Source: Bacteroidales bacterium (GTDB lineage Bacteria; Bacteroidota; Bacteroidia; Bacteroidales; WCHB1-69). Taken from it: 62,388 bases of DNA. Each line of letters starts with the position of its first letter. Within the stretch, counting starts at the first letter, position 1. Under the pieces are notes generated by a model. It made no database searches. It was not told the DNA's origin and saw only the letters and a list, made by a program, of their open reading frames with translations. The stretch is from NCBI GenBank assembly GCA_017506175.1, contig JAFVNW010000047.1, forward strand, positions 1 through 62,388, written 5' to 3'. This document shows positions 1 to 7,847 of the stretch, piece by piece. The translations under genes were made by a program, and so were the position numbers.

Positions 1-100
1 ATGGGTTAGATCACGTTCCTCCATCCATGAGACACACCCATCCGCCGACAATAATCCCGCCCCTTCACTTTGAAGATCCATCACGGAACTTTAGTAATAA

Positions 101-140
101 AAAAGAGGGTGAATAAAAAAATCACTTTTTAGTCACCCTC
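101..140 (-). terminator. Intrinsic terminator of the leftmost gene
   Basis: On the minus strand an 8-bp stem GAGGGTGA/TCACCCTC (positions 140-133 and 112-105) closes a 20-nt AT-rich loop and is followed by a run of six T. It overlaps the last codons and stop of the surface-protein gene. Positions 111-140 recur exactly, inverted, at 62359-62388, the last 30 bases of the window. Confidence 0.7.
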
Positions 141-1354
141 ACGTGTTCGCCTGCCTGTGTGTTATAGGTGGAGACATTGGGCGTGTAGGTGGCGCCAGTG
201 GCACCGGATATTACATTGGTAACGCCATTATAGGTATGCTTCCACTGGTAGGTATAAGGAGCCGTGCCGTCTGGAGCAGCGGCCTCTGTAATCTGGGGCA
301 GTGCGGAGGTTCTGCCGTAGCAGATGGTGGAGCTGCTGGTAGTGATGGCACCCGGGTCGAACCCACAGAATTCGTGCTTGATGCTGGATGAGTTGCACGA
401 CCAATTTCGAAGATTGTCGGAATACCAACTTTCGCCCGGTGAAGGATTTGATATGGTTTTGGTTGTGGAGTAACCGTAAGTATCAAGTCCATTTACAGTA
501 ATGTTTTGAGCACTATACCTGACATTAGATGTGTTAGGGTTAGTATAGGAAGCCTCTAATGTCACCCCCGCTTCCACGGGCTTGACACTGGAGAGAGCAA
601 TGTAGTCAATTGCGAATATGACATCCAAGTCTGGATTCGTATTAGTAGAGAGTGAAGAGGCCACTGGATCCAATCTCCATCCCGTAATATTGCCATGTGC
701 TGTCCATTCAGGATGCTTGGAGGCATCTATTACGACAGTAAGAGCCTGACCAGCAAATTGAGGCCAAGCAATAGAATAATCCGTTGTATTATGATCCATT
801 GTAAGGACACGAGATGCACTTGCTCCTGTCGCACCCTGACCATCTGCATACCAGAAAATTTCCAAACGCTGGGCAACATTCACAAATCGTAGTACATGAT
901 AATGAATAATAAAATATTTATACACATTCGGGTCAAACGAGCCTAAATTAGACATCAAAATCATCACGTCACCACTTGATTGAACCGTCGATACACCCAC
1001 ATCATTAGCCCAAGTGCAATTCCTTGCATTAGTAGCATTGAGTTGAAAGTTGCCATTGGTTCCGAAGTCGGCGGAGTAGGCCACCGGTGGTTCCGTGGCC
1101 GACCATAGCACCTTGGGACTAGAACCCACGACGGTATGCTCAAAGGTGACGCTGGACGCCCCGCAGTTGTTGTAATACAGGGTGGAACCTGCCTGTCCGT
1201 TAGGGGTACACTGCGCCCAGCCTTTCCCCACGCCCAGCAGCGTTACTGCAAAGGCAAAGAGGAGTGCGAAAGGCAGTCGCCGCACACCGGCACGCGTCCG
1301 CAAAGTGGTTTTCTTCTCAAATTTCGTTTCAGCAAAGGATAATCTTTGTTCCAT
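122..1354 (-). CDS. Secreted surface protein with Ig/PKD-like end, possibly truncated
   Basis: A 410-residue exported protein of unknown function. A long basic n-region (about residues 17-27) precedes a hydrophobic segment (about 28-45) ending GKGWAQ, which reads as a Sec signal peptide. The body is rich in Ser, Thr and Asn with scattered Cys, in the style of Bacteroidales cell-surface proteins. Near residues 350-405 is an Ig/PKD-like stretch (YTYQW, then GATGATYTP) of a kind usually found in tandem in large adhesins. The reading frame stops at VRVTKK inside the terminator hairpin, straight after this stretch. There is no T9SS C-terminal domain, so the 3' part may have been lost, or the join may be an assembly error. 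Start chosen at the ATG complementary to 1352-1354; no strong ribosome binding site is visible. Confidence 0.7.
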   Translation of the reverse strand: MEQRLSFAETKFEKKTTLRTRAGVRRLPFALLFAFAVTLLGVGKGWAQCTPNGQAGSTLYYNNCGASSVTFEHTVVGSSPKVLWSATEPPVAYSADFGTNGNFQLNATNARNCTWANDVGVSTVQSSGDVMILMSNLGSFDPNVYKYFIIHYHVLRFVNVAQRLEIFWYADGQGATGASASRVLTMDHNTTDYSIAWPQFAGQALTVVIDASKHPEWTAHGNITGWRLDPVASSLSTNTNPDLDVIFAIDYIALSSVKPVEAGVTLEASYTNPNTSNVRYSAQNITVNGLDTYGYSTTKTISNPSPGESWYSDNLRNWSCNSSSIKHEFCGFDPGAITTSSSTICYGRTSALPQITEAAAPDGTAPYTYQWKHTYNGVTNVISGATGATYTPNVSTYNTQAGEHVRVTKK

Positions 1355-1671
1355 ATCGTTGGTTTTATTTGTTTTCAGATTCTAAAAAACGGCTTTCGCC
1401 TCGACAATTCTCCAAATAAAAAATGGTTCCACAACAGGGTTTGCAGCATCCTTTTTTTCGTTTGATTTCGGAGTTTTTCTTCATTTTTTTGTCAAAGCCT
1501 AAAAGCAGTTTCAGATTTGAAACTTTATAAATAATTAAAAAACAAAAGGATACAAACTAATATTTAATACTTACGTTATATAAGTTAATTCTTCTTCAAT
1601 TAGCAAATTTACCATTTTTTTTAACACGGTATTTCTTGCAAAATAAAATTGTCAACAACTTATTTTTATAA
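1355..1671. other. AT-rich intergenic region, no gene seen
   Basis: This stretch between the surface-protein gene and the terminator of the barrel gene is strongly AT-rich and has no plausible reading frame. The only motif noted is a minus-strand TAAATTTG at 1604-1611, which fits the -7 box and would give the surface-protein gene a leader of roughly 250 nt. That assignment is weak. Confidence 0.4.
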
Positions 1672-1706
1672 AAAAAACGAGGAATCTGTAAAATCCCTCG
1701 TTTTTT
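1672..1706 (-). terminator. Terminator of the barrel gene
   Basis: An 11-bp perfect inverted repeat, AAAAAACGAGG (1672-1682) and CCTCGTTTTTT (1696-1706), sits 23 nt past the stop of the 1730-2299 gene. The T-run lies on both sides, so it could work in either direction. Confidence 0.85.
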
Positions 1707-1729
1707 ATGTAGAATAAAAAAATATCAGC

Positions 1730-2299
1730 TTACATGGTGAATCTCAAACCGAAGTTGATGCCCCAGTCGAAGTAGTGCCACAAATATTTCTTGCCGTCGA
1801 ACTGCATTCCGTAACCTGGGCGGAAGTCGAGTGAGATGGCGACGGGGGCGTCGAATTTATATTCGAACCCCATCATGGCGTTGACGCCGAATTTGCCGAA
1901 GCCGGCATGATCGGAGGAGTGGGCATAGTCGGGGTACATGTAGTTATAGTAGCGGTCCAAGTTTCTGTTGTAGTAGAGGAAGCCGAAATTGTAGCCGAGG
2001 CTCACGCCGCCACCGACGAAACCGTAGAGGCCTTTGCCGATGTTGCCTTGGTAGAGGAAGTTAGGGTTGAGTTCCAAAGTCCACGGGTCGTGGGTGTAGC
2101 CTTTCTTGCCCACACCGATGGTGATTTTTGTACCGAGGTCGAGCTGGATGGCAAAGTGGTCGGTAACGACGGTTTTGTAGGAGAATGCCTGCATATTGCC
2201 GGCGGTGAAGCCGAAGCTATGCGTGTATGGGGCTTGGGCATAGCTGCAGAATCCGGTCAGGATTGCAAGAATTGCAACAAGGAATAATTTCTTTTTCAT
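1730..2299 (-). CDS. Small outer-membrane beta-barrel protein
   Basis: A 189-residue protein with a clear signal peptide (MKKKLFLVAILAIL, cut near CSYAQA). The mature part alternates aromatic and polar residues with many Gly (GGGVSLGYNFGF, MMGFEYKF, DFRPGYGMQF) and ends in aromatic residues (WGINFGLRFTM). This is the pattern of an eight-stranded outer-membrane barrel of the type common in Bacteroidetes. The substrate or partner cannot be told from sequence. It has its own terminator downstream and is transcribed alone. Confidence 0.8.
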   Translation of the reverse strand: MKKKLFLVAILAILTGFCSYAQAPYTHSFGFTAGNMQAFSYKTVVTDHFAIQLDLGTKITIGVGKKGYTHDPWTLELNPNFLYQGNIGKGLYGFVGGGVSLGYNFGFLYYNRNLDRYYNYMYPDYAHSSDHAGFGKFGVNAMMGFEYKFDAPVAISLDFRPGYGMQFDGKKYLWHYFDWGINFGLRFTM

Positions 2300-2337
2300 A
2301 GTATTGATTTTTAATGGTTATTATATGCGCTCTTTTC

Positions 2338-2365
2338 AAAAAAAGACCTTGGAAGGAATCCAAGG
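2338..2365 (-). terminator. Terminator after tRNA-Leu
   Basis: Stem CCTTGG (2347-2352) and CCAAGG (2360-2365) with a 7-nt loop, followed on the minus strand by seven T. It lies just past the tRNA-Leu 3' end and would end its transcript. Confidence 0.7.
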
Positions 2366-2378
2366 CCTTTGTGTCGTG

Positions 2379-2460
2379 TGCCCGAGACAGGAATCGAACC
2401 TGCACATCTTGCGATATACGCACCTGAAACGTACGCGTCTACCAGTTCCGCCACTCGGGC
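2379..2460 (-). tRNA. tRNA-Leu (anticodon CAG)
   Basis: The minus strand gives a 7-bp acceptor stem GCCCGAG/CTCGGGC with discriminator A, a D arm, and an anticodon arm TACGT-TTCAGGT-GCGTA with CAG at positions 34-36. A long variable arm of class II type and the T-arm GGTTCGATTCC follow. Length is 82 nt and CCA is not encoded. trxA ends 9 nt upstream on the same strand, so the two may be co-transcribed. Confidence 0.95.
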
Positions 2461-2469
2461 AATTGGTCT

Positions 2470-2784
2470 TTATTTATAGGATTCAATCAGCTTTACAAAG
2501 TTCGCTTTTGGCTGTGAACCGACCAAAGTTTCAACCACTTCTCCGTTTTTCAGGAATGCGAACATCGGGATGTTGCGAACGCCAAAGTTCATGGCGGTGT
2601 CGTTGTTCTCGTCCGTATTGCATTTCCCGATGACAACCTGTCCTTCATACTCCTTCGCCAGTTCGTCGATAACGGGACCCATTGCGCGGCAAGGCCCGCA
2701 CCATGTAGCCCAGAAGTCAATGATGACCAGCTTGTCGGTTTTGGTGACTTCTTCGAAATTCTTGTCGGTGATTTCTAATGCCAT
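2470..2784 (-). CDS. trxA: Thioredoxin
   Basis: A cytoplasmic thiol-disulfide oxidoreductase of 104 residues, the normal length for thioredoxin 1. The redox site WCGPC is at residues 28-32, with the buried Asp in IIDFWATW. The cis-Pro stretch NIPMFAFLKNGE and the late Gly turn are also present. It reduces disulfides in enzymes such as ribonucleotide reductase. A minus-strand TAATTTTG box at 2816-2823 gives a short leader. tRNA-Leu follows in the same direction. Confidence 0.97.
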   Translation of the reverse strand: MALEITDKNFEEVTKTDKLVIIDFWATWCGPCRAMGPVIDELAKEYEGQVVIGKCNTDENNDTAMNFGVRNIPMFAFLKNGEVVETLVGSQPKANFVKLIESYK

Positions 2785-2815
2785 ACTGTCTTTTTTTTCG
2801 TTTCAAATTAGAGCG

Positions 2816-2823
2816 CAAAATTA
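2816..2823 (-). promoter_or_regulatory. Bacteroidetes -7 box for trxA
   Basis: The minus strand reads TAATTTTG, matching TAnnTTTG, about 31 nt upstream of the trxA start. Confidence 0.6.
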
Positions 2824-2887
2824 CGAATATTTTTGAATTTGACAATATGCAAAATCAAAAAAGTTCTTTTTGTCGCAAAAAAAGTGA

Positions 2888-3670
2888 TTATTCGTAATAG
2901 TCGAAACGTAAGTGTTTGACTGTCAATTTTTTTTCAATGAGTTGTCGAAGGGAGTCAATGCCGATCTTGAGGTGCTGCAAAGCAAAGTTGGCCGTTACCT
3001 GCTTGTCGGATTTTTCAGTTTTAATGCCATCGGGCTGCATGGGTTGGTCGGAAACCAGCAAAAGCGCACCTGTCGGAATGCGGTTGTAGAAGCCGACGGT
3101 GAAGAGCGTTGCGGTTTCCATATCCACGGCGGTTGTCCTGATTCTCTTCAGGTAGTTTTTGAATTCCTCGTCGTGCTCCCACACGCGGCGATTGGTGGTA
3201 TATACGGTACCGGTCCAGTACTCGCGGCCATAGTCGCGGATGGTGGTGGAGATGGCCTTCTCCAGATTGAATGCCGGCAGGGCGGGCACTTCCGGCGGGA
3301 AATAGTCGTTGGAGGTTCCTTCGCCGCGGATGGCCGCAATCGGCAAAATCAGCTCGCCCAAGCCGATGTAGCTCTTCAAGCTGCCAGTCTTCCCCAGAAA
3401 AAGCACCGCCTTTGGCATCGTCGCCGACAGCAGGTCCATAATGGTGGCTGCCATCGGACTGCCCATCTGGAAGTTGATGATTGAAATGTCGTCCTTGGTC
3501 GCGCATTGCATCGGACGGTCCAATCCGTAAATCTCTGCGTCCATCAACTCAGCAAAGTGCTGGATGTAGTCCTTGAAATTCGTGAGAATGATGTATTTGC
3601 CGAATTTCTCGATCGGCATTCCCGTGTATCTTGGCAGCCAATTGGCCACAATCTCCTGACGTGAATTCAT
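2888..3670 (-). CDS. amn: AMP nucleosidase
   Basis: A 260-residue cytosolic enzyme that splits AMP into adenine and ribose 5-phosphate. It resembles the short AMP nucleosidases of Bacteroidetes, which are nucleoside-phosphorylase-fold proteins without the long N-terminal domain of the E. coli enzyme. Fold marks include SIINFQMGSPMAATIMDLL, a phosphate/ribose region around LFLGKTGSL, and the late VDMETATLFTVGF motif, whose Met-Glu binds the ribose in this superfamily. The ATG at 3670 (MNSRQEIV) is preferred over an upstream in-frame start because the -7 box lies at 3693-3700, which would leave that start untranscribed. Confidence 0.85.
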   Translation of the reverse strand: MNSRQEIVANWLPRYTGMPIEKFGKYIILTNFKDYIQHFAELMDAEIYGLDRPMQCATKDDISIINFQMGSPMAATIMDLLSATMPKAVLFLGKTGSLKSYIGLGELILPIAAIRGEGTSNDYFPPEVPALPAFNLEKAISTTIRDYGREYWTGTVYTTNRRVWEHDEEFKNYLKRIRTTAVDMETATLFTVGFYNRIPTGALLLVSDQPMQPDGIKTEKSDKQVTANFALQHLKIGIDSLRQLIEKKLTVKHLRFDYYE

Positions 3671-3692
3671 GATGGTTCGTTTTTTTCGGTTG

Positions 3693-3700
3693 CAAAAATA
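3693..3700 (-). promoter_or_regulatory. -7 box for amn
   Basis: The minus strand reads TATTTTTG, 22 nt upstream of the chosen amn start. Confidence 0.55.
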
Positions 3701-3821
3701 CAATAAATATTTATGGAATTATTCCTTTGCGTCTTGTAAAATAATGAATGTGGATAATATCGTGACTACAATCAATATTTCAAGATTAAAGGGAATGATA
3801 CCATTAATAATTAAAAAATAG

Positions 3822-3829
3822 TATATTTG
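3822..3829 (+). promoter_or_regulatory. -7 box for tsaE
   Basis: TATATTTG followed by GCCGCC lies 17 nt before the tsaE ATG. The spacing implies a very short leader. Confidence 0.6.
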
Positions 3830-3846
3830 CCGCCAAAATCGAAACG

Positions 3847-4263
3847 ATGCAGATTACGGTTTTTTCTGAAAATGAACTCACTGGGGCCGCTGAACAGTTG
3901 CTTGCTGCTTTCCCGTCCGACCGAGTTTTTTGTTTCTATGGCGAGATGGGTGTTGGCAAAACGACCTTCATCAAGAGGATTTGTAGCCGACTTGGTGCCG
4001 TGGATACCACCTCAAGTCCCACATTTGCCATTGTGAATGAGTATCTTACGAATCGCAATGAATCCATCTACCATTTTGATTTCTATCGCATCGATAATTT
4101 GCGCGATGCTTACGAAATCGGTGTGGAGGAGTATTTGGACAGTGGCTATTACTGTTTTATGGAGTGGACCGAGAATGTGGGGGCGTTGGTTCGTCCCGAA
4201 TTTGTGAAGGTGCGAATCTCTTTGGGGGAGAATAATAGCCGGTTGATTGAAATTTCCAAATAA
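3847..4263 (+). CDS. tsaE: tRNA threonylcarbamoyladenosine biosynthesis ATPase TsaE
   Basis: A 138-residue ATPase of the complex that makes t6A37 in tRNAs reading ANN codons, acting with TsaB, TsaC and TsaD. The P-loop GEMGVGKT is at residues 32-39. The family motif SPTFAIVNEY and the HFDFYRI switch-like stretch follow, as does ECMEW-type FMEWTENV. Length is typical. The next gene starts 1 nt after the stop, so the pair is likely co-translated. In Bacteroidetes tsaE is often followed by alanine dehydrogenase, which makes the neighbour noteworthy. Confidence 0.93.
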   Translation: MQITVFSENELTGAAEQLLAAFPSDRVFCFYGEMGVGKTTFIKRICSRLGAVDTTSSPTFAIVNEYLTNRNESIYHFDFYRIDNLRDAYEIGVEEYLDSGYYCFMEWTENVGALVRPEFVKVRISLGENNSRLIEISK

Positions 4264-4264
4264 G

Positions 4265-4912
4265 ATGGCCAACTATCTGGACAGCGGATATGAACTGGAA
4301 ACGCAGCGACAGTCGGTGGACGAACCGACGGTGCCGTTCGAGTTTTCCGTCGGCTTTTTGAACGGCAACACGCTCACCCCCGACAAGCGTGTGACCATCC
4401 TGCCCTATACGGTTGAGACGCTGACAGAGAACAATATAGCGGTGCGAGTATGCCGAGGGTTGGGCAAGCCTCTCGGTCTGATTGACCTCGACTATGCCGA
4501 TGCAGGCGCCGTCATCGAGGACGAGGTGCGGTTCGTTTATCGCAAGTCCACGGTGCTGGTGAAGTTGGCTCCGTTCTCATTGGAGGAGACCACCCTTCTG
4601 CAGGACGGACAGATTATTGTTTCGCCGGTTCCCGCCGCGCAACTCTCTCCTGAAATAATTGCGCTTTTGCAAATCAAGGGCATCACGGCACTTTCGTTAA
4701 AATTGGTTAAGAATGTAGAAAACGGGGAACTTTTGGACGACATCTTGCACGTGCCAGAAGGTAACTGGGCTGCCAGCGCCGCTTTGGGCGACTTCATACT
4801 CTCCCTTGTATTCCCGCTGCTCACCCGTTCTGAACTCCATTCAGCCATCATTGAAAACCCCACCCTTGCCCAAGCCATCTACTGCTATAAAGGAGTGATG
4901 AGTTCGCTTTGA
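4265..4912 (+). CDS. Alanine dehydrogenase-like protein lacking the NAD-binding domain
   Basis: A 215-residue protein at the position where many Bacteroidetes carry alanine dehydrogenase (Ald) after tsaE. Residues about 25-150 follow the Ald N-terminal substrate domain in order: RVTILPYTVETL (like RVALVPEAV), DYADAGAVI, VLVKLAPFSLEE (like ILKVAPPTLEE), then DGQIIVSPV and KGITALSLKLVKN. Residues about 168-215 follow the Ald C-terminal segment (VPEGNWAASAALGDFI, then AIYCYKGVMSS). The Rossmann domain that lies between these two parts in Ald, with its GxGxxG motif, is absent. The frame is open and the substrate-site Arg (R42) and Lys (K100) equivalents are present. Redox catalysis looks impossible, so a binding or structural role is inferred. 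The match is from memory, not a computed alignment. Confidence 0.6.
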   Translation: MANYLDSGYELETQRQSVDEPTVPFEFSVGFLNGNTLTPDKRVTILPYTVETLTENNIAVRVCRGLGKPLGLIDLDYADAGAVIEDEVRFVYRKSTVLVKLAPFSLEETTLLQDGQIIVSPVPAAQLSPEIIALLQIKGITALSLKLVKNVENGELLDDILHVPEGNWAASAALGDFILSLVFPLLTRSELHSAIIENPTLAQAIYCYKGVMSSL

Positions 4913-4927
4913 ATTTCAATTCATGAT

Positions 4928-5354
4928 TACTGCTGATGCGATATCTTCAGATGTATAAATATATCAGTCAAGCGATTTGCTTTGTTGCTGGGTATGGTCT
5001 CTCGTGGCAAGTTATTTTCTTACAGCGGCACTGCAGTGCCAGCGCGGGGAACTTCCCCTTCTATTCTAGAAGGGGTGCCGGCAGGCGGGGTAGTAATATT
5101 AAAATATCAGAATTCCTTGTGAAAAACAACCATCATCAACGATATTCGAATCAAAGACACCTATATCCATAATCTCCTTGAAAACAGTGAGTTGATAGGC
5201 TTTGCATGTATCAGGTTCGGGATTAGAATAGAGTTTGACGGAGAACCGCACAATGAAAAGGCTGACTATTACATTCAACGGGATAATCTATATATAATAT
5301 CAAAAAGGAATTAGGATGCCTATATTACTACCCCGGCCTTCGGCCACCCCTTCT
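4928..5354. repeat. Dispersed repeat, copy 1 (MITE-like, with terminal inverted repeats)
   Basis: About 417 bp (4928-5344) are repeated, roughly 90% alike by eye, at 61941-62358. Within it, positions 5068-5099 and 5322-5354 are inverted repeats of 32-33 bp beginning AGAAGGGGTG and ending GGGGTAGTAATAT, so they bound an internal unit of about 290 bp like a small non-autonomous transposon. A 63-codon frame without a start codon runs 5123-5314 on the plus strand and is open in both copies. Most differences between copies in this frame change the amino acid, so it is probably not under coding selection. No transposase is present. Confidence 0.7.
5055..5075. repeat. Perfect hairpin at the repeat's left boundary
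   Basis: CCCCTTCTA, loop TTC, TAGAAGGGG: a 9-bp perfect stem overlapping the left inverted repeat. It is identical in copy 2 at 62068-62088. Upstream, 5026-5039 forms a second palindrome (GGCACTGCAGTGCC); in copy 2 the sequence has changed but pairing is kept. Confidence 0.75.
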
Positions 5355-5545
5355 TAAAAAGAAGTGGAATATTCGCGACCACACTTGTCGTGCGTAAAAC
5401 GGAATTGATTTCAAATCGTAAATTCGACAAACATCTATAACACTCTGTGCGTCAAAGTATTTTGGTGATTTTTAATGATTGTCGCATCAGTAGTAATTCC
5501 TGATTTACGGTCCAGCATCGACAGGTCAGCGCTTCACCAAACAGT
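5355..5545. other. Intergenic DNA right of repeat copy 1
   Basis: No gene, tRNA or clear terminator was recognised between the repeat and the stop of the methyltransferase gene. Together with the repeat it makes a 633-nt gap without a convincing gene. Confidence 0.4.
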
Positions 5546-6313
5546 TTAGTCGCGGTTCTCCTCGGCGGCGAGCAGGCGGCTGTGGTGCTTGAGCGTGCGC
5601 AACACGAGCATCGCCACCAGCATCACAAGGCAGACGATGCCGGAAGGGCGAATCCACTGCATGTCAGCTGTGAACTCACACAGGAGCCATGTGCGCACAT
5701 AGTCAACGAGCGTGAAACAGAGCGTGATGGCGAAGATGCCAGAGTACTCCCTCCGCAAAACGGACTTGAAGTGGAATGGCACGTCGCCTTTTTCAAACTG
5801 ACTGAATTTGGGCAGAAACGGCGGAACTTTCATCGACCAGTCGATGTATTGTTGTCCGAACTCGCGGGTGAGGAAACTCTCTTCGGCGAACATTATCCTC
5901 TCATAATAAAGCCAATATACCAAGGAAACGGCGATGAGGAATGGCAAGTCCATGATGAAAACGAGCAGTCCCAGCCACATCAGGTAGTTTCCGAGGTAGA
6001 GCGGGTGGCGCACGATGGAGTAGATACCCTTGGTGTTCAGTTGCTTGGCAACCTGCTTGTCGGTGTTGCGTCCTGAGGTGCCGTGCGGTGTGGTGCCGAT
6101 GGTATAGGCGCGGACGACGATCCCCGACAGTGAGATCAGCATGGCTGCGATGACGAGGGCAACCCGCCCGCCCGTTGACATCTCTTCATAGAAAGAGAGG
6201 GAGGTAGTGAAGCAGAGGATAGGGGCGCAGATTAGAAATACGAACACGGGTATGATGCCGCGGTGTTTGAACAGAAAGTTGCCTGATTTCTCGAAAGATT
6301 GGATAAGTGCCAT
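5546..6313 (-). CDS. Isoprenylcysteine carboxyl methyltransferase-like membrane protein
   Basis: A 255-residue integral membrane protein of the ICMT/phospholipid-methyltransferase superfamily. It has about six hydrophobic segments. The family core is GIYSIVRHPLYLGNYLMWLG followed by an EE pair in MFAEESFLTREFG, which bind S-adenosylmethionine in this fold. Upstream, RAYTIGTTPHGTSGRNT also matches relatives. The methylated substrate is unknown. An earlier in-frame start at 6343 lies inside the rplS terminator hairpin, so the ATG at 6313 is preferred. Confidence 0.75.
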   Translation of the reverse strand: MALIQSFEKSGNFLFKHRGIIPVFVFLICAPILCFTTSLSFYEEMSTGGRVALVIAAMLISLSGIVVRAYTIGTTPHGTSGRNTDKQVAKQLNTKGIYSIVRHPLYLGNYLMWLGLLVFIMDLPFLIAVSLVYWLYYERIMFAEESFLTREFGQQYIDWSMKVPPFLPKFSQFEKGDVPFHFKSVLRREYSGIFAITLCFTLVDYVRTWLLCEFTADMQWIRPSGIVCLVMLVAMLVLRTLKHHSRLLAAEENRD

Positions 6314-6325
6314 AAAAAAAGCAAT

Positions 6326-6353
6326 AAAAAAACGCTTTTGCAAGCGTTTTTTT
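6326..6353 (-). terminator. Terminator of rplS
   Basis: A 12-bp perfect stem AAAAAAACGCTT/AAGCGTTTTTTT (6326-6337 and 6342-6353) around a TTGC loop lies 19 nt past the rplS stop. Confidence 0.9.
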
Positions 6354-6372
6354 GTATAAGGAGATAAAACTA

Positions 6373-6726
6373 TTAACCTCTTTTTTCTTTGATACGAGCT
6401 TTTTTACCGGTAAGTCCGCGCAAGTAGAAAATTCTGGAACGGCGAACCAAGCCGCGTTTGTTGACGGTGATTTCGGTGATGCGGGGAGAGTTGAACGGGA
6501 AGATTCTTTCCACGCCGATGCCACCGGAAATTTTGCGGATGGTGAAGTCCTTCGTAGCACCCTGGCCTGCAATTTGCAGAACCACGCCCTGGAAGTGCTG
6601 GATACGTTCCTTGGTACCTTCAATGATTTTATAAGCTACGGTAATAGTGTCACCGGCCTTGAATTTCGGATAATCTTTCTTCTCAACGAAAGTGTCTTCT
6701 ACGTACTGAACTAACTGGTTTTTCAT
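6373..6726 (-). CDS. rplS: 50S ribosomal protein L19
   Basis: A 117-residue ribosomal protein at the 30S-50S interface. Recognised by FKAGDTITVAYKIIEGTKERIQ, the central FQGVV, and RKISGGIGVERIFPFNSPRI with the basic tail VRRSRIFYLRGLTGKKARIKEKR. Start set at 6726 (MKNQLVQYVE), because a longer frame would reach back toward the -7 box at 6776-6783. It stands alone with its own promoter and terminator, not with trmD and rpsP as in many bacteria. Confidence 0.97.
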   Translation of the reverse strand: MKNQLVQYVEDTFVEKKDYPKFKAGDTITVAYKIIEGTKERIQHFQGVVLQIAGQGATKDFTIRKISGGIGVERIFPFNSPRITEITVNKRGLVRRSRIFYLRGLTGKKARIKEKRG

Positions 6727-6775
6727 CTCTTTTATATTTACTTTTTTACTTGCAATTTTGGGCTGCAAAAGTACA

Positions 6776-6783
6776 ACTTTTTT
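6776..6783 (-). promoter_or_regulatory. -7 box for rplS
   Basis: The minus strand reads TACTTTTG, 49 nt upstream of the rplS start. Confidence 0.6.
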
Positions 6784-6985
6784 TTATACAAACGACAGTC
6801 GCTCAAATTTTTATTTTATATTTTGTTAAGTGCTTGATTCCAAACATGTTATTTTGATTTTATAATTAAATGTGAACAGATGTCTGTGGACAGCGGGCAG
6901 CATACAAAGAAGAAACGCGTGAAAGGCGATGTCTTTCATCCTGCTACAGTACGCAGATTCCGCATGGGGTGTCGCAGGTCGTAGC

Positions 6986-7711
6986 TCACTTTCTTTTCCA
7001 GTAGTCTTGGATGATGAAAGCGGGTTCTCGAATTGATTTGCAGAGCCATTCGAAGGTCAGCTCGGTGGTTTCATCGTCCGATAGTTGCCAATTCACATTT
7101 GAATGGTGAAGTCGCTCCATCATATTGGAGACGAGAATGGCGACGGAGTTGGAGATGTTGAAACTTTCGGTGAAGCCGTACATCGGGATTTTCACGGCAC
7201 AGTCGCAGCAGGCGATGGCTTCGTCGGAGAGCCCGGTGAGTTCGGTTCCGAACCAGAAGGCGGCTTTGTCTTCCACCGGCAGGTCCTGGAGGAAGAGGCT
7301 GTTTTCGGCGGGCAGCGTGGCCACGAGCTTGTAGCCGGCCGTGTGCAGATGCTCGGCGCACCTTTTCACATTGCCAGGCTCGTTTTGATAGTTGTGCAGC
7401 GTGAGCCATTTGTTCGCGCCCATGGAAATCGCCTGGTGAATCATGAATTCATACTCCTTCTCTACGATGTGTACATCCTGAATTCCGTAGCATTCGCTGG
7501 TGCGCATCACCGCGCTGATGTTCTGCGTTTGGAAAAGGTCTTCCAGCACGATGGTGAAATGGCGGGTGCGGTTCGCCAGCACCGACCGTATGCGCGCGTC
7601 GCGTTCAGGAGTGACGAACGAGCGCAGATAGGGTATGAGTTCGGCTTTTTGTCCGCGTGTGAAACGGTCGAAAAATTCCTGTTTGAGTTCCTCCTGGTTT
7701 TCTCTCCACAT
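6986..7711 (-). CDS. TrmH/SpoU-family RNA 2'-O-methyltransferase
   Basis: A 241-residue SPOUT methyltransferase that transfers a methyl group from S-adenosylmethionine to a ribose 2'-OH. The three family motifs are visible: LEDLFQTQNISAVMRTSECYG near the N-terminus (motif 1 Asn and Arg), AAFWFGTELTGLSDEAI (motif 2), and KIPMYGFTESFNISNSVAILV (motif 3). The N-terminal region around residues 18-45 and the overall layout are closest to TrmH, which methylates G18 of tRNA. The exact RNA target is inferred. Confidence 0.88.
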   Translation of the reverse strand: MWRENQEELKQEFFDRFTRGQKAELIPYLRSFVTPERDARIRSVLANRTRHFTIVLEDLFQTQNISAVMRTSECYGIQDVHIVEKEYEFMIHQAISMGANKWLTLHNYQNEPGNVKRCAEHLHTAGYKLVATLPAENSLFLQDLPVEDKAAFWFGTELTGLSDEAIACCDCAVKIPMYGFTESFNISNSVAILVSNMMERLHHSNVNWQLSDDETTELTFEWLCKSIREPAFIIQDYWKRK

Positions 7712-7847
7712 GATGCTCTGTAATTGATGATTAGTGATGGGTGAAATTGTGCCAAGGTCTTCAGTCCATGGAGTTTAGCTTTCGGTTGCGATAAAAATCC
7801 TTCGCCAATGTTGGAAGATTGAAGGTTGGTGCTGTTTGGGCATGGGC

